Assembly: GCA_032433595.1 (NCBI GenBank)
Contig: JASWJB010000017.1
Coordinates: 124,001-188,000 of the forward strand
Length of the DNA: 64,000 nt
Direction: 5' to 3'
Origin: Conoideocrella luteorostrata
Taxonomy: Eukaryota; Ascomycota; Sordariomycetes; Hypocreales; Clavicipitaceae
The notes beneath the pieces are model-generated. The model was not told the DNA's origin. It did not search any database and saw nothing but the letters and a program-made list of their open reading frames with translations. Shown in pieces: positions 1-12,305 of the stretch; position 1 is the first letter of the stretch, and each line of letters begins with the position of its first letter. The translations under genes were made by a program, and so were the position numbers.

Positions 1-27
1 TGGGGCAAAAAGAAAAACGACAGCACA

Positions 28-929
28 ATGAAGCCCTTCCTGCCTCTCCTGTCGCTGGCCTCGGCCGCACAGGCTCTCTACTTCTACGTCGACGGCGCAA
101 ACCCCAAATGTTTCTTCGAGGAACTCCCCAAGGATACCTTGGTGGTGGGACATTACTCTGCGGAAGAGCATGACGATCGAGTCAATGCCTGGCAGCAGCA
201 TTCAGGAATCAGCATCTACATTTCCGTGGACGTAAGCACATCACTCCGTTTTTGGGGGAAGGAAGGCCAATCCCCCTCCTCCCATTAACATTTTTATATC
301 GCCGCCCTCTTTATCCCTCTCTCCTCTCCCATGACCGAAAAACAATTCATAACTGACATGCATATGTTCCCAGGAGGTCTTCGACAATGATCACCGCATC
401 GTATCCCAGCGAGGCTCCTCCTCCGGCCGCTTCACCTTCACGGCCCACGAGTCCGGGGACCACAAGATCTGCTTCGTCCCATCATCCACGTCCGGCCGCT
501 CATCGTGGCTTTCGGCGCGTAGTCCCAACGGCGGCATCAAGATGAGGCTGGATCTTGTGATTGGCGAGACTGGCTCCATTGAGAGCAGCGACAAGGACAA
601 ACTGCAAGATATTGCATCGAGGGTGAAGGACCTGAACGCTAGATTGAATGACATTCGGAGGGAGCAGGTCTTCCAGAGAGTATGGATTTTTTTATTTATT
701 TATTTTTTCCGGCGTTTGCTTGGGAATTACCCCTTTTTATTACAAAAGACACTGGCTGACATTTTTCCCACGCACGCAGGAACGCGAAGCTGATTTTAGA
801 GACCAATCCGAAGCAACCAACTCCCGCGTCATTCGATGGATTATTATTCAACTCGTCATCATTGGCATCACCTGCGCATGGCAACTCTCACATCTGCGAT
901 CCTTCTTCATCAAGCAGAAGCTTACCTGA
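28..929 (+). CDS. p24/emp24 family cargo receptor (Erp1-type, alpha subfamily)
   Basis: Three exons join to 219 residues: 28-231, 374-679 and 780-929, all joined in phase 0 by GT...AG introns. The product has a signal peptide (about 1-16), a luminal GOLD-type domain, a coiled-coil stretch around residues 130-165 and one transmembrane helix (about 187-207). The short cytosolic tail ends FFIKQKLT. This tail holds both an FF pair (COPII export) and a KxKxx-type lysine signal (COPI retrieval), as in p24 proteins that cycle between ER and Golgi. Size matches the family's usual 200-220 residues. By family, it forms hetero-oligomers with other p24 subunits and helps sort cargo such as GPI-anchored proteins. 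Subfamily assignment rests on the tail and general similarity to Erp1/TMED9. It starts close to the left edge, so its promoter is outside the window. Confidence 0.9.
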
Positions 930-931
930 AG

Positions 932-933
<2 letters not shown>

Positions 934-975
<42 letters not shown>
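934..975. repeat. (CT)n microsatellite
   Basis: An uninterrupted CT dinucleotide run of about 21 units begins five bases after the p24 stop codon, in the presumed 3' UTR. It will be length-polymorphic between strains. Confidence 0.97.
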
Positions 976-977
<2 letters not shown>

Positions 978-2472
978 ATCCATACAAACGAGTGGTTCCC
1001 AATATTTTTTCTTCCACCGCCCTATTGCAAGGATAGACTTCGGGGGTTATTCTTCCATGCGACAAAGTATACTGTCTTCCTTTTAGCTCAGTAGGAGCTC
1101 TACATTTATTCATGTCCCAGAAATCGCATTGGGTTGGGGAAAACTTGGTGTAGGCTATATAAAACGGGCGAAAGGGGGGGGCTGATGAGTTATCATGTAT
1201 ACGATGATGGGTTTGGAGCGGTTCGTACTAGAGATCCTGGTTATGGGCAAGGATCGGTAATATGGTCATCTGAATTGGAACATCTACAAAATTTACAACA
1301 CTGATATGATAATGTGTAACATGCACAGAATGTAGTTGTCTTATTACGCGGTTCATTAGAAGCTTCATGGTCCCTATATGATAAAACAGGAATCATGTAA
1401 ACACCAACCACCTCCTGCGGCATATCAAGAAAACTAATAAGAGGTTTTATCACAAATGGATTTACTGAGAAAAAAGACTCTTTTATTCCATTACGATGTA
1501 TACCATACGAAAACTCCTAAACCACCTTATATTCCCGTCAACACGCTACACCTTGCTCTCCTTTGCTTTACTTGCTTGCCTGCTATCAGCATTTGTATGA
1601 CTTCTAGTGATACCTCGCAAACACACAAACTTCGCCCACGTCGCTCTCTTTGCGACTAGATAAGAAAAACAACTAGATGAGAGCCCTCGCAGGCCCCGAT
1701 TATTACAGAATGGCGTTGGTGGTGTGAGATAACTTCGAGAGTGAGAGTAAAAGGGACTCGGGACAATTGAGGTAGTATGATCGTGAGGAGAGAAATAACA
1801 AAAAAACATGAAAATAGTGCGTCAACCCAAAAATGCTACCCGTGGTCGTAACCGCCTTGCGCCGTGCTTCTTCGCTGCACATTGAAAGTGGCTTTTTAAG
1901 TATGGTTTCGTTGTGGAATGCCTGACGTGGAAAATAATTTAATGGAGCTAAGGAAAATGTAATGTCCGACCCATTGCCTCCCACGGGTCATTCAATAAAA
2001 GACTGCATCAACTTTTTGTTTTGGGTTGTCGTCCCTTCTTTCTTGGGATTGGTCAGAAGATTGCGTGGCGTGTAGGCCCCGTGCATGACAATGCTAATGC
2101 CGATGGATGCTAAGATATCGTGTGCGCCGTTGGTCGAACCAAGGACCGTCGGTGTTGATGACGCCACATTGGCCGGCTTCGTCCCCGTCGTCTTGTCCCG
2201 GTATTATTCGGTCTTGGCCGTCGTGGGATAGTAGTGCTGGTTCTGACCGTGGGAGGGTCTACTATTTCCCTGCTAATGCCATCCCCTGGATGAAAGTCGA
2301 AAGAGTCCTCCGCTGCAGGGCCCGTTGTTGCCGCTGTCGTCGTCTTCGTCTTCGTCACAAACCGTTGGCGATGAGTGGTATCTGCGATAGTATGACCGTG
2401 GACGTTAATGACCTCTGGAATGCAGCCGCAGCACTAGATACAACAGCAATCCCGGAAGCTAATGGGAGGCAC
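976..2472. other. Intergenic region between convergent p24 and casein kinase genes
   Basis: The two flanking genes point toward each other, so this stretch should hold their 3' UTRs and terminators. It is AT-rich around 1240-2000 with several AATAAA-like words. Reading frames here are short and lack fungal codon bias. I see no gene. Confidence 0.6.
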
Positions 2473-3973
2473 CTAGCCGCAGCAGATGGTCTTCATGAAC
2501 TTCTGGAATCCGCTCGGCTGAGGCTCGGCAGGCCTGCTATTGGGCTGGCCTGCTGCAATCATTGGACTCTGCTGCTGTCCTCTCTGCGGCAGGTTCTGAG
2601 TGCTGTTCTGGAATTGAGCTTGAGTCGAGCCAGCGGGGGTGCCCAAATCGCCTCGGAGACCCCCCACTCCGCTGGCCCTCTGCGCCGAGATGGCGCCTGG
2701 GCCGTTTGGCCGATCTCTCTTGTTGCCCATCTGCTTGATCGGTGATGGAGGGGGGGGTTGTGCGGCGTTTAAACGGCTGACAGTGAGATTCTGTGCTTGT
2801 TGGTGAGAGGTGGTATTCCCAGGACGATGGCCACTGTGCAGTTCCATTTGAGAGGGGCCGGGACGAACGTTTGGGTTGTGCAGGTAGCCAGTTCCATGGC
2901 TCTTCATGGAGTCCCACCCTTTTCCCGAATCCTTGCTAACCTTTATCCAGTCGTACTCGCCATCTTCCACCTCGCCCGTGTTCTTCAGCGCCTGGGTGAA
3001 GAGCTCTCGGAGGTAGTCGTAGTCGGGGGTATCTTCGAAGCCAAGATTTCGGACGTAGGTGAGATACTTGGAAAATTCCTCGGGGAATCCCTCGCAAAGG
3101 TCCTTGATCACGGTGGTCTGCTTCTTCTCGCCAATCTTCTCATATTTTTGCTTGTTCGTAGCAGCCTTGAGACCCTGCCAGGGAAGGCCACCGCGGAGGA
3201 AATACATGAAAACATGGCCGAGGGCCTCCAGATCATCACGTCGAGACTGTTCGCGCCCTAGATGGGTATTGATGCTCATATATCGGGCGGTTCCTGACAG
3301 CGACTTGCGTTCTCTGTAAGGAATATGCTGTTTTGTCTTGGGGTCACGGTATTGCTTGGCCATGCCGAAATCGACCACATGAATGACATTTGACGCCTTG
3401 GTGCCAGGACGGCCAATCAAAAAATTGTCGGGTTTGATGTCACGGTAGATGAGGTTCTTTTCGTGAATCGTTTGGACCCTAGAAAGCATTTGCTTAGCGA
3501 CCATGACAACGGTCTTGATGGTAAAGCGGCGTCCACAATGGTCGAAGAGATCCTCCAGAGAGGGTCCCAATAGGTCGATCACCAGGATGTTGTGCAAGCC
3601 CTCTTGGCCAAAATAATAGACATTGGGGATGCCGGCTGCAGGAAAATTAGTATGGATGCACAGGCAGGGTATTCACTGGGGTTGTTCTGTATGATGGGAG
3701 CTTACGGCAGCCGACGAGGATTTTGTATGTTCGGTATTCATCTCGTAGCTGAGGAGCGTCACTCTTGCGAGGTTCCTGGATGCAATTTGTCAGTAATCAT
3801 CGATATCGCGGGGGGGGGACGAGGTCTGCTCATGGCATGCGTACGAATTTGATGGCCACTTGCTGGTTGTTCAACAGATTGGTTCCCTCAAAAATGACAC
3901 CAAATGAACCCTCTCCGATCTTCTTTCCGACGCGGTAGTGGACGCCGACGACGTTTGACGAGGACGAAGCCAT
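2473..3973 (-). CDS. YCK2: Casein kinase 1, Yck1/Yck2 (plasma-membrane) type
   Basis: Three exons (3845-3973, 3706-3775, 2473-3635) give 453 residues. The kinase domain starts at the N-terminus with glycine loop GEGSFG (20-25), ATP-binding Lys42, catalytic loop YRDIKPDN (Asp132), DFG (Asp155) and the CK1 signature [14 protein letters not shown] proline/glutamine-rich tail of about 150 residues follows and ends ICCG. The near-terminal cysteine pair resembles the palmitoylated CC end of Yck1/2, which anchors these kinases to the plasma membrane; the extra Gly after CC is unusual against the yeast proteins. By family it is a Ser/Thr kinase acting in nutrient sensing, endocytosis and morphogenesis. 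The second intron splits a codon (C|CC), restoring the conserved GCPGIPNVY. The start is supported by the compact lead before the glycine loop. Confidence 0.92.
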
Positions 3974-6900
3974 GGCGACGGTTTGTGTGATGGGCTGCCT
4001 TATGGCAAGCCTCGGACGTCGGCGAGCTTATGTGTTGTCCAGAACAAATGTGGCGGACGACAGAGGCGTATGGGGTTGGGAAGGTCTGTTGCGTCGTCGG
4101 TCAAGGCGGTGGTGGAGCAACGAGGCTCCTAGGAGACGGAAAAGGGGTCTGGCCAAGAGGCTTTTTCTGTTGGCTGTGGGCAGAGCCGAGCGTCGGAGCG
4201 GGTAAGTCAGCGACGGCGAACAGGAATAACCATTTCTGAGACGCTGTACAAAACAAAACAAAAAGGGGCTGAGAGGGGAAGAGTTGGGATGCAAGTTTAA
4301 GTCTGCCTGTGATACCGTCGTTGGTGGAGGAGCGGGCGAAGGAAAGGCGGACAGGACAAGAGAGGCTTTGCTGGGTGCTGGGTGCTGGGGTGGGATCCGC
4401 AGGAACAGTAGGAGCAATGAGTGCAGACTGGTGCACACGAGAGAGACGAAACTTTCGGGTCGAGGCAAAAGTCTGCTGATGTGGCGGGCGGCGGTCAACT
4501 AGCCAGGCCAGGCAGGCTAGGGATGGGGGCATTTGGGGGACTGTGGACTGGGGACTGTGGACCAACCGTGTGGATTTGGGGACAGAGAAGCTGCAGAGAG
4601 ACAGACGCACAGGCTCGACGGAGTACGGAGTAGTTGATGGCTGGTGGCCGGTGGCTGGTGGCTAGAGAGCGGTAACGCAGGGGGGGGACGGGGGATGAGA
4701 TTTGCAGCAGGCTATTATTACGTGCAGAAGTGCCTGTTCTTGCACGACGCACCGCATGCAGAGCCGCCATTGGAGCACCAGAGTGCTTGGCCAACAGCAA
4801 GTTTAGCCGTCTGAGGAGGAGCCTTACTACAATTTCGACCTCGTGAGGTCAGTGAGGGCCAATAGCTTGGCGAATTAAATATTATTAGCCCGGAGCACCT
4901 AGCTCATCCGGGACTAGAAGCTTAAACGCAACGACAGCACGGCCCAGGCACCGTTTTGAGTCAATGCTGGGCCGCGACCACGCGAGTCTGGTCTCATCTC
5001 AGCACTTCTTCCCACTCTGCGGAAAAACCTTCGCTGCAGCAAACAAATTGATCGGTACAGAGTACGGAGTACAGCCGCGTACTCTGTATCATTCTGTCCC
5101 ACAACGTATACGGAGTATGGAAGTCTTCTATAGAGTAATTCTCCCTTGATCCGCGGGGTGTTTTTTTTGGGGGGGCCTGTCTAGAAATAACTGCTCTCTC
5201 TGTTTGGTCTGGGAGCTGCCGCAAGCTGTCTGGGCCAACCACTGCGGATGCCCTAGATGTTCAACATGCCAGCGCCTACGACAGCGCATTCAACCAACAA
5301 GTCGGGTACTATTAATATTGTACGACCTACGGCGCGCCCGATCTTGACTCACAGCTCTCCTCCAGCCTTTCGAAGGTTTTTTTGCCACCCGCTCTGTTTC
5401 TCAAAGCCATTGACATTCAATACGTCGCCTCCTTCTGATGGGCAATTCCGACCAACAGATGTCACCTCCAATCCTTGAAACCCAGACATAGGATCGACTG
5501 TGGCGCTGCGAAGGTGGGCAAGGCACAAGTAGGGCTGCTTGCAGTGGTTGCGGGCCGCAGTGATGACAGGGCAGTCGAGTAATAGTTGCAGGCGCTCCGC
5601 CTACGATGCCGGTCAGTAAAATAAAATACAACAATAGTGTATGCATATAGAAAACTCCAAATAGGGGTTGTTGCCCTTTTTTTTTTTTTTTTCCAAAGAC
5701 TTTTAGGTTTATTTTCCCTCGTAAGTACTATAGGTTAAGAATAAGAATACAGAAAATAGCTGTATTTCTAGTTTTTTGCGTATTTGGTTTGGCAGCAGTT
5801 TGCGGGTACCTGAGTTACCTGAAATAACGCCTCCGGCCCGACACCTTCACCATATCCACAAACCACAAACAAAACTTCTGCTTGGCCCTCCCCACAGCAG
5901 CTGCAATCAGTGCCAGTGCGATTGCAGTGCGGTTGCATGAATGGCGATTACGCAGTAGGTACTCCGTAGATGCTTGCTCATTGCCACTTCCGCTCTCTCC
6001 AACGCCAGGCGTGGTTGATGGGGCAATTGGCACAACATGCCAGTGTCGGCGGTCGCGCAGCTGGTCACATTCAAACCGTCATCGTGATTGATTCACTATG
6101 AGAATGTTGAGATTTCGAGATCTTGGCGACATTGCCAGATCCAAAGGCAAGCCCCATCATTTCACCACTCACACCCATCGAGGGCTATGGACCTTGTTTG
6201 AGCTGGATCGAGCATTGGGCTTTACGCATGGAGAACATACAGGAACGAAGCGGAGCCGAAAACAACACAACAAGACGCGTATCGTTTATGCAGCGGCCAT
6301 GAGCGACACACCCCATCGACTTAACTGGCCACTGCTATAACTAAAGTAGCTGAGTTGTGATCTCGTCAGACGCCTGAGAACCCATGCCAAGTGGTGCCAT
6401 AGTGCATCAGGCGCATCAGGTGGTCGATGGTTCAAGCGGAGGGGCTGGCAGGATCGGCGTCCCTGTGATTGTTATAACTGTACTCCGTACGGACTACGGA
6501 CTACGGAGTAGTTATCCCTGACAGGATCCAACCTGGTACGGCACGCCTTTCAATGCAGATGCTACGATGCAGGCATCTTTGGTGTTTTTTAACGGCGTAC
6601 CACGAAGCAACACTGCACACAAAACACCAGTGGTGCATTACCCGAAAAGTGGCGATCGTGCAGGCTGCTCTGGTGCCCAATATTGGCTGGTTTCCTCGCA
6701 GCGTGCTAGCATGGTATCTTCGACTACGGAGCACACAGCCGCTGCTCTTTTCCTGCAGGAGGAAATCCGATGAAGCATCTTGTGGTTGGGATTCTCGGCT
6801 CGGTCAATGCGCATTTGCTCCAGATCTCGCGAATGGTTACGTCGCGTCCGCTCTATGGAGCACAGTTAGCATGTTATCCAATAGACGAGCCCTGTTCAGA

Positions 6901-8018
6901 TCCTCCTGCAAGGCTCCACGCGTCACATATTGAGGTTTATAACGTGTTTTCAATTTCGATAAGGTACGGCACTGTGTCCTGTTTCGTTTACTGCGGCTAC
7001 GATATAGCAGTTATGCATAGCATCGCACAGGCTCGTGCGCAGCCTATTCTGATTCTCTGATGCCTGGGCATGGGCCTACCCTTTCCTGATTTTGACAAGC
7101 TTGATCGTTTCGACCGGCGGCCAAACTGTTACGGTCCCATCTACGGAGTACGGAGTGCATACAACGGAAGAAGCCACGGATGCGAAGGCCTTTAACTTTT
7201 GCTGTGCTCCGGCAGCGGCTTTTCCCTCTATGGCTCTTGATGATTTCGAATCATACCGCCTTCGTAGTTCGCGCCATAACAAGAGCATTTGTAAAGCGTA
7301 CGACGTTTCTGTGCCTGTATGTTTTATGCATGCAAACCCTGGCAGCATGCTTGCTTTCTCTAGACTCTGCGCCAGACTAATGCTGTGTGATGAAGGCGGT
7401 TTCAACCTAATATTCGGGAAGTATTGGTAGGCTAAAACGCTCCTATTGTTGGTTGCTTTTAGCAGCAAGTGGCGTGTCTCGGAGAAGAGCCGCCTCCGGT
7501 GATGAGGTGAAATTGCTCCCGCGTGTGCTCCCGTAAGATGCTGCTAAAATATGTCGTTGGGTCACCATCTCAGGATAGGGGATGGGATGTTGTATCATTG
7601 AAAGAAGACTAGCTGCTCATAATCTACCTCCAAGTGTGAGTCTCAAGTCGATGAGCTGACCGGATTTGTGATTTGTCTTGGCCCAATTTCATTCATTGTC
7701 CCTCAAGAGGTGGATTTCATGTAGCCTACCCTGCAGCTACTGGGCCACGCCGAGTTCAGGACAAACAACCATGAAGTAGTTCCAATTAATAGTTTTATAT
7801 TGGTATTAGATCAGGACACTGTTGAAAGTCATTTTTATTGTCTGTATAGCTAGCCACATATCACAATATGGTGACCATGGAGCAATTCACTACAACGTCG
7901 AGCTTAGTACGCCCTGCTGGTAAATAGTATAGCGTCATCGCATAATGTATCAGATCTCAAGCATCAGCATCGGCGACTGGTCCGTTATTCAAAGTTTACT
8001 CGGTACTGTACAATCCGT
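3974..8018. other. 4-kb intergenic region upstream of casein kinase 1
   Basis: This holds the casein kinase promoter and probable long 5' UTR at its left end and the 3' side of the aldo/keto reductase gene at its right end. It contains a T16 tract (5677-5692) and seven exact copies of TACGGAGTA or its complement (near 4624, 5063, 5109, 5960, 6481, 6502 and 7142). No frame shows both convincing length and codon bias, so I support no gene here. Confidence 0.6.
6481..6510. repeat. Inverted repeat built from TACTCCGTA / TACGGAGTA
   Basis: A 30-bp element with TACTCCGTA at the left end and TACGGAGTA at the right end, separated by 12 bp that contain a further partial copy. It could form a short hairpin. 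It belongs to the dispersed intergenic motif family seen across the window. Confidence 0.85.
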
Positions 8019-9239
8019 TTAAAATCTCATAACCATAGCAGGAGGCTTGTTATTCAAAACCTCGTCAATCTCATCGATAATTTCCGGCGTCAACTTGTCC
8101 ACCGCCGCCACAGCCCTGCAATTCTCGTACACCTGCTCGACCTTGCTGGCACCCGTAATCGCCGTGCTGACATTCGGGTTCTTCAACACCCATGCCAACG
8201 CCAACGTGCTCAGCTTGATGTCCAGCTTGTCCGCAATGGGCTGCAGCCTGTTGACCTGCTCAATGATGCCATCCCACATATCCTGGCTGGTGCGCTTCCA
8301 GTACCCCTTGATGAACTCAACACTCGTCTGGGAGAAGCGCGAGTTTTCCGGGATGCCGTCCTTGTACTTGCCGGACAGGATGCCCTGGCGCATCGGCGAC
8401 CAGACGGTCAGGCCCAGGCCTCCAGTCTCTCGGTAGAGATGGGCAAACTCGGCCTCGACCTTTTCGCGCTGAAGCATGTTGTATGCGGGCTGTTCGGCGA
8501 CGGGCCCAATGAGGCCCAGCTTGTCGGCGTAGCGCCACGCCTGGGCGATCTCGTCGGCCTTCCAGTCGGACGTGCCCCAGTAGAAGGCCTTGCCTTGGTC
8601 AATGATGTGGTTGAAGGCCCGGACTGTCTCCTCCATGGGCGTGTGACGGTCCGGACGGTGAGCGAAGACGATGTCGACATATTCGAGATTCATGCGCTTG
8701 AGGGACGCGTTGACGCCCTCGACGATGTGTTTCCGAGAGAGGCCTTTGTTGTTGACAACGTTATCGCCGAATGCCTGACCCCAGTAGATCTATGCGAGGT
8801 AGTGTTAACATACAAAACATCCACAGTCTGCCCCTTGACAATCAAGTTGGTCTTTGGATGGGCAAATTGCTCACTTTCGTCGAGACAACAATGTCGTTTC
8901 GCTTCCAGCCAAACTTCTTAATGGCCTCGCCCATGACGACTTCCGACTCTCCTGCGGAGTATGACTCGGCGCAATCGAAAAAATTGACGCCGCAGTCGTA
9001 AGCTGCCTTCATGCAGGCAAAAGTGCCCTCTGTTCAGAACTTTGGGTCAATTTCACAGCCACTTTCAAACTAAATCGTGGTTCGTCTTTCGTCTTGGGCC
9101 GGCGAAGGGAATACACATTACCTCTGTCAACGTGGCCCCCATATGTGAGCCATCCTCCCAGAGAAATGGACGAGACTTGGAGACCGGATCGACCCAGGAA
9201 CCGATACGTCATCGGCGGCATATCCCCCGGTTTAGACAT
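8019..9239 (-). CDS. Aldo/keto reductase, voltage-gated K+ channel beta-subunit (KCNAB) type
   Basis: Exons 9122-9239, 8875-9029 and 8019-8789 join in frame to 347 residues, the usual size for Kv-beta-like reductases. Visible landmarks are the N-terminal strand FLGRSGLQVSSISLGGW, the catalytic-tetrad residues Asp58 and Tyr63 (FFDCAESY), Lys91 at the exon 2 end (STK) and His135 (FAHRPD), then KAFYWGTSDW and the C-terminal cofactor region ITGASKVEQV. By family it is a cytosolic NADPH-dependent TIM-barrel reductase of aldehydes or ketones; fungi lack a clear Shaker-type partner, so a channel role is not implied. It is divergent from the nitronate monooxygenase gene across 1.35 kb. Exon 1 ends with a split codon (G|AG). 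The physiological substrate cannot be read from sequence. Confidence 0.92.
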
Positions 9240-9255
9240 TGTTGGCGCTGATAAG

Positions 9256-9296
9256 GGTGTGAGAGAGAGTGTGTGTGTGTGCGTGTGCGCGTGTAT
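9256..9296. repeat. GA/GT/GC purine-pyrimidine microsatellite
   Basis: A compound dinucleotide tract (AG then GT with CG interruptions) sits just upstream of the reductase start codon, in its promoter or 5' UTR. Alternating GT/GC tracts can adopt Z-DNA; whether this matters here is unknown. Confidence 0.9.
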
Positions 9297-10590
9297 ATTT
9301 TAGAAAATATATCTAGGCAAGAGGGGTGCTTGACAATGAATTGGGTTGAAACAGGGAAGGCAATAGATTAAGTAGTAAAAATATGTTCACAAATCCGCAA
9401 AACAATAGCATCATTATGCCCCCCAAAACTCCAGTTTATGCGGGGAAATGCTCGTATCAAGTCGACGAACCTCTCAGCTCTCTCCGCCTCCCCACACCAT
9501 TAATTGGCGGTTGATAGCCTTGAATGGCAGGAACGCCGTTAAAAGCCATATAAGGGTTGCGAAATGAGTCAAACTAGGCAACCAACAGCCAGAAGTCTCC
9601 ACAATCTAGTTGGTCGAGGTATACAGCTACGAATAAGGCAATAAGTTTTTGCATGGCTGCTGGAACCGCGCGAATAGGGTAGGCAGCTAAGGAAGCCTAG
9701 CACGGAAATTAATAATAGAATTCTTCAGAATTTCACTCACCCAATGCCCCATCGAGCAGAAGCAGTCGCAGAAGCCATTTATTATGGTTACTCTACAGAG
9801 TGATGATGGTGACGTTGACGAAACCCGAAGTGGTCAGGTGCAAAAACTTGGTTCCTCTCACAGGACTTACACACTTCGGTGCTCCGAAGAAACTTTGAGA
9901 ACTAAAATACGCCCTAGGGAATTGTGTACTCCGTAGCGTACGGAAGGCACTTGCCATTGATAATCCCGGACGTAACCCTACGGGTCGGACAATTATATTT
10001 TTTCCTTACACCTCCCACTATTGCATGCAGCTCAACCGGCCCACGAGCCATCCAATCCCACTTACTGGCCGGCGCGAGCGGATCCGATAAATAGAATATG
10101 TATAGTCCGTGAGGGGACTCTGTACGACTGATTTGCGATGCCTAGGACGGATTAGCGGTGATAAGTTAGGTTTACGTATGGTGCTGTATGCTGGATAAAC
10201 GGAGATATGGCTATGCTGAACCTGACGCTCCCGCCTTACATGGTGATGTGACCTGGCGATGATGAATGGACCACAAAGTGATGAGCCAAACTCTCCTACG
10301 AAGTAGACCGCGAAGGAACAAAAATATAATATAAAAGAAGGCCTAGAATAAAATTGTGTCAAAATTGCTGCACGATCACTATTATATGGGATCGCGCTGC
10401 GCAACTGGCATATATAATAGGCTCATACCACGAGATGACCGGCTACCTCCAGTGGCTTACTTTTTGACATGCTTAGTTAGCTGCATCGTAAGCTCAATTT
10501 GTAGGTTGACGCACGTCAAACTTGAACCTTTTCCCGTCATTCTCACAGCAAAGTCGCCGGGTACAAAGCATCAACAACAAATAATACATC
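9297..10590. other. Shared upstream region of divergent reductase and nitronate monooxygenase genes
   Basis: Both flanking genes start from this region in opposite directions, so it should contain two promoters. One exact TACTCCGTA motif lies at 9927. I see no coding frame. Confidence 0.6.
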
Positions 10591-12082
10591 ATGTCTCCTG
10601 CCAACCTTGAAGAGTGGTTCCCATGGACCAAGTCGCCCGTCATCTGCAATGGGCCTATGCTCGGCGTCGCTACACCCAAGCTGGCTACTGAGGTGACCAA
10701 AGCCGGAGGCATCGGTGAGGGGAATCGTTTTTTTTTCGTCAATGTACATAGAATTCACGACACAGGGACGAAGCTAAAATGTTTGCGCCCAGGTTTCCTT
10801 CCATCCGCTTTCGACGTCACTCCCTCATCTGAGCAACTCGAGAAGCTTGTGTCTGACCTCACCGACTCTCAAACCCTGCTCGGCAGTACGTCCTCTGGCG
10901 TCATCAACGTAGGAATTAGCTTCATCACTGGCCATGAAAGCATCACTCAGTTCAGTGAGACCGTGCTGCCTATCCTCGAGAAGCTCCGCCCCGCGGCGCT
11001 GTGGCTCTTTGCTCCGGATGGACTAGTGAAGCCGCACGGCACCATCATCAAGGCTGTCAAGAGCTTGGACCCTGCGCCACGGGTGTTCGTGCAAGTGGGC
11101 AACGTGACGGCCGCGAGGGAAGCGGTGCGGGATGGTGCAGATGTGATTGTTTGTCAGGGAATAGATGCCGGCGGACACCAGTTCCGGAGGGGGATGGGGG
11201 TAGTGAGCTTTGTGCCCGAGGTGAGGGACATGCTGGAGGGGGACGAGTTTGGGGGACGAGAGATTGGAGTTTTGGGGGCTGGCGGCATATCTGATGAGAG
11301 GGGAGTTGCAGCTACGATGGTGCTTGGTGAGCTCTGCTTGACGAATCCCCAACAAAGTGGCCTTGTTTCCTGGACAAAAGAGATGGCTGTACTAATGTGC
11401 TGTGATAGGTGCTGATGGTGTTGTTATGGGCACGAGGGTAGGTTTGACGCTTGACGCCCACCCGTTATTGCTATGGGGGATCTGGATCTAACTCCGCGCT
11501 TGTGATAGTTTACTGTCGCCGAGGAATCTAGCTACCCCGAGTTCCGTAAACAGATTGTCCTGAGTACTGTGGATGGCGGCACTTCAACTTTCAAGTAGGT
11601 TTTTGCATCTCATCTGCCCGCGTACATTCACATGTCCCGTGAAGCTCTGACCCACATGGATGGGCTATTTGCTTATGCGTGTACGCACACCCTGCAGATC
11701 CCCGTTCAACGACCAGGTCAGCAACCTCAGTCTGTGGGGGCCACTTTACGATGGCCGAGCCGTCGTGAGCACTATCCATGAACGGTTCCTGAAAGGTGCT
11801 ACGGTACAGGACCTGCAGAAGAGCTTAAGGGAAGATTACTCGTCCGAGGAGGCAACGAAGCTTGTTAGAACATGGGCGTAAGTAACCCCTTGAGTGTCTG
11901 TGACTCGAGATTCTCTTTGCCTGGTTTATTTTGGTTTCACTAGTGACGACCTGACTGACATGTTATAATCAAGTGGCACTGGAGTGGGACTGGTTAAAGA
12001 AATTAAACCTGCTGGCGAAATCGTTACTGAGGCTCGTGAAGGTGCCAAAGAATTGATACGCAAGCTTGCGGGACGATTCTGA
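10591..12082 (+). CDS. Nitronate monooxygenase (2-nitropropane dioxygenase family)
   Basis: Six exons (10591-10714, 10793-11326, 11409-11437, 11509-11594, 11698-11877, 11974-12082) give 353 residues with consistent phase; the third exon is only 29 nt. The TIM-barrel FMN enzyme signature is clear: N-terminal PVICNGPMLGVATPKLA, the central QGIDAGGH containing the catalytic-type His, the phosphate-binding GVLGAGGI, then GADGVVMGTRF. By family it uses FMN and O2 to oxidise alkyl nitronates such as propionate 3-nitronate, a respiratory poison made by plants and fungi, so detoxification is the likely role. No signal peptide is seen, so the protein is probably cytosolic or peroxisomal. All introns use GT...AG. 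Confidence 0.93.
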
Positions 12083-12305
12083 ATACTGGATTTTCGCTGA
12101 ATTTCCACGGCAATCACAAGTCAAGAATAGCTAAATCAGAAGCACAAATAGGCACTTTGGTATTTCGTCTATACTCGTTATAAAGCACCTGATACTAAAC
12201 GAGATTAATTACCTCCCGTTGCGTTATGTTACATATATATGTGGTCCTCCAAATTTTCTAAATGACCCCCAACACCTCCTCTTACACCAATCCACGGCAA
12301 ACCGT

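Noticed and set aside
2107..2745. A 212-codon plus-strand frame
   Set aside because: Overlaps the antisense of the casein kinase tail; the kinase frame is far better supported.
7092..7430. A 112-codon plus-strand frame with moderate codon bias
   Set aside because: It has no ATG start, resembles no family and includes a TACGGAGTA motif, which otherwise occurs only outside genes.
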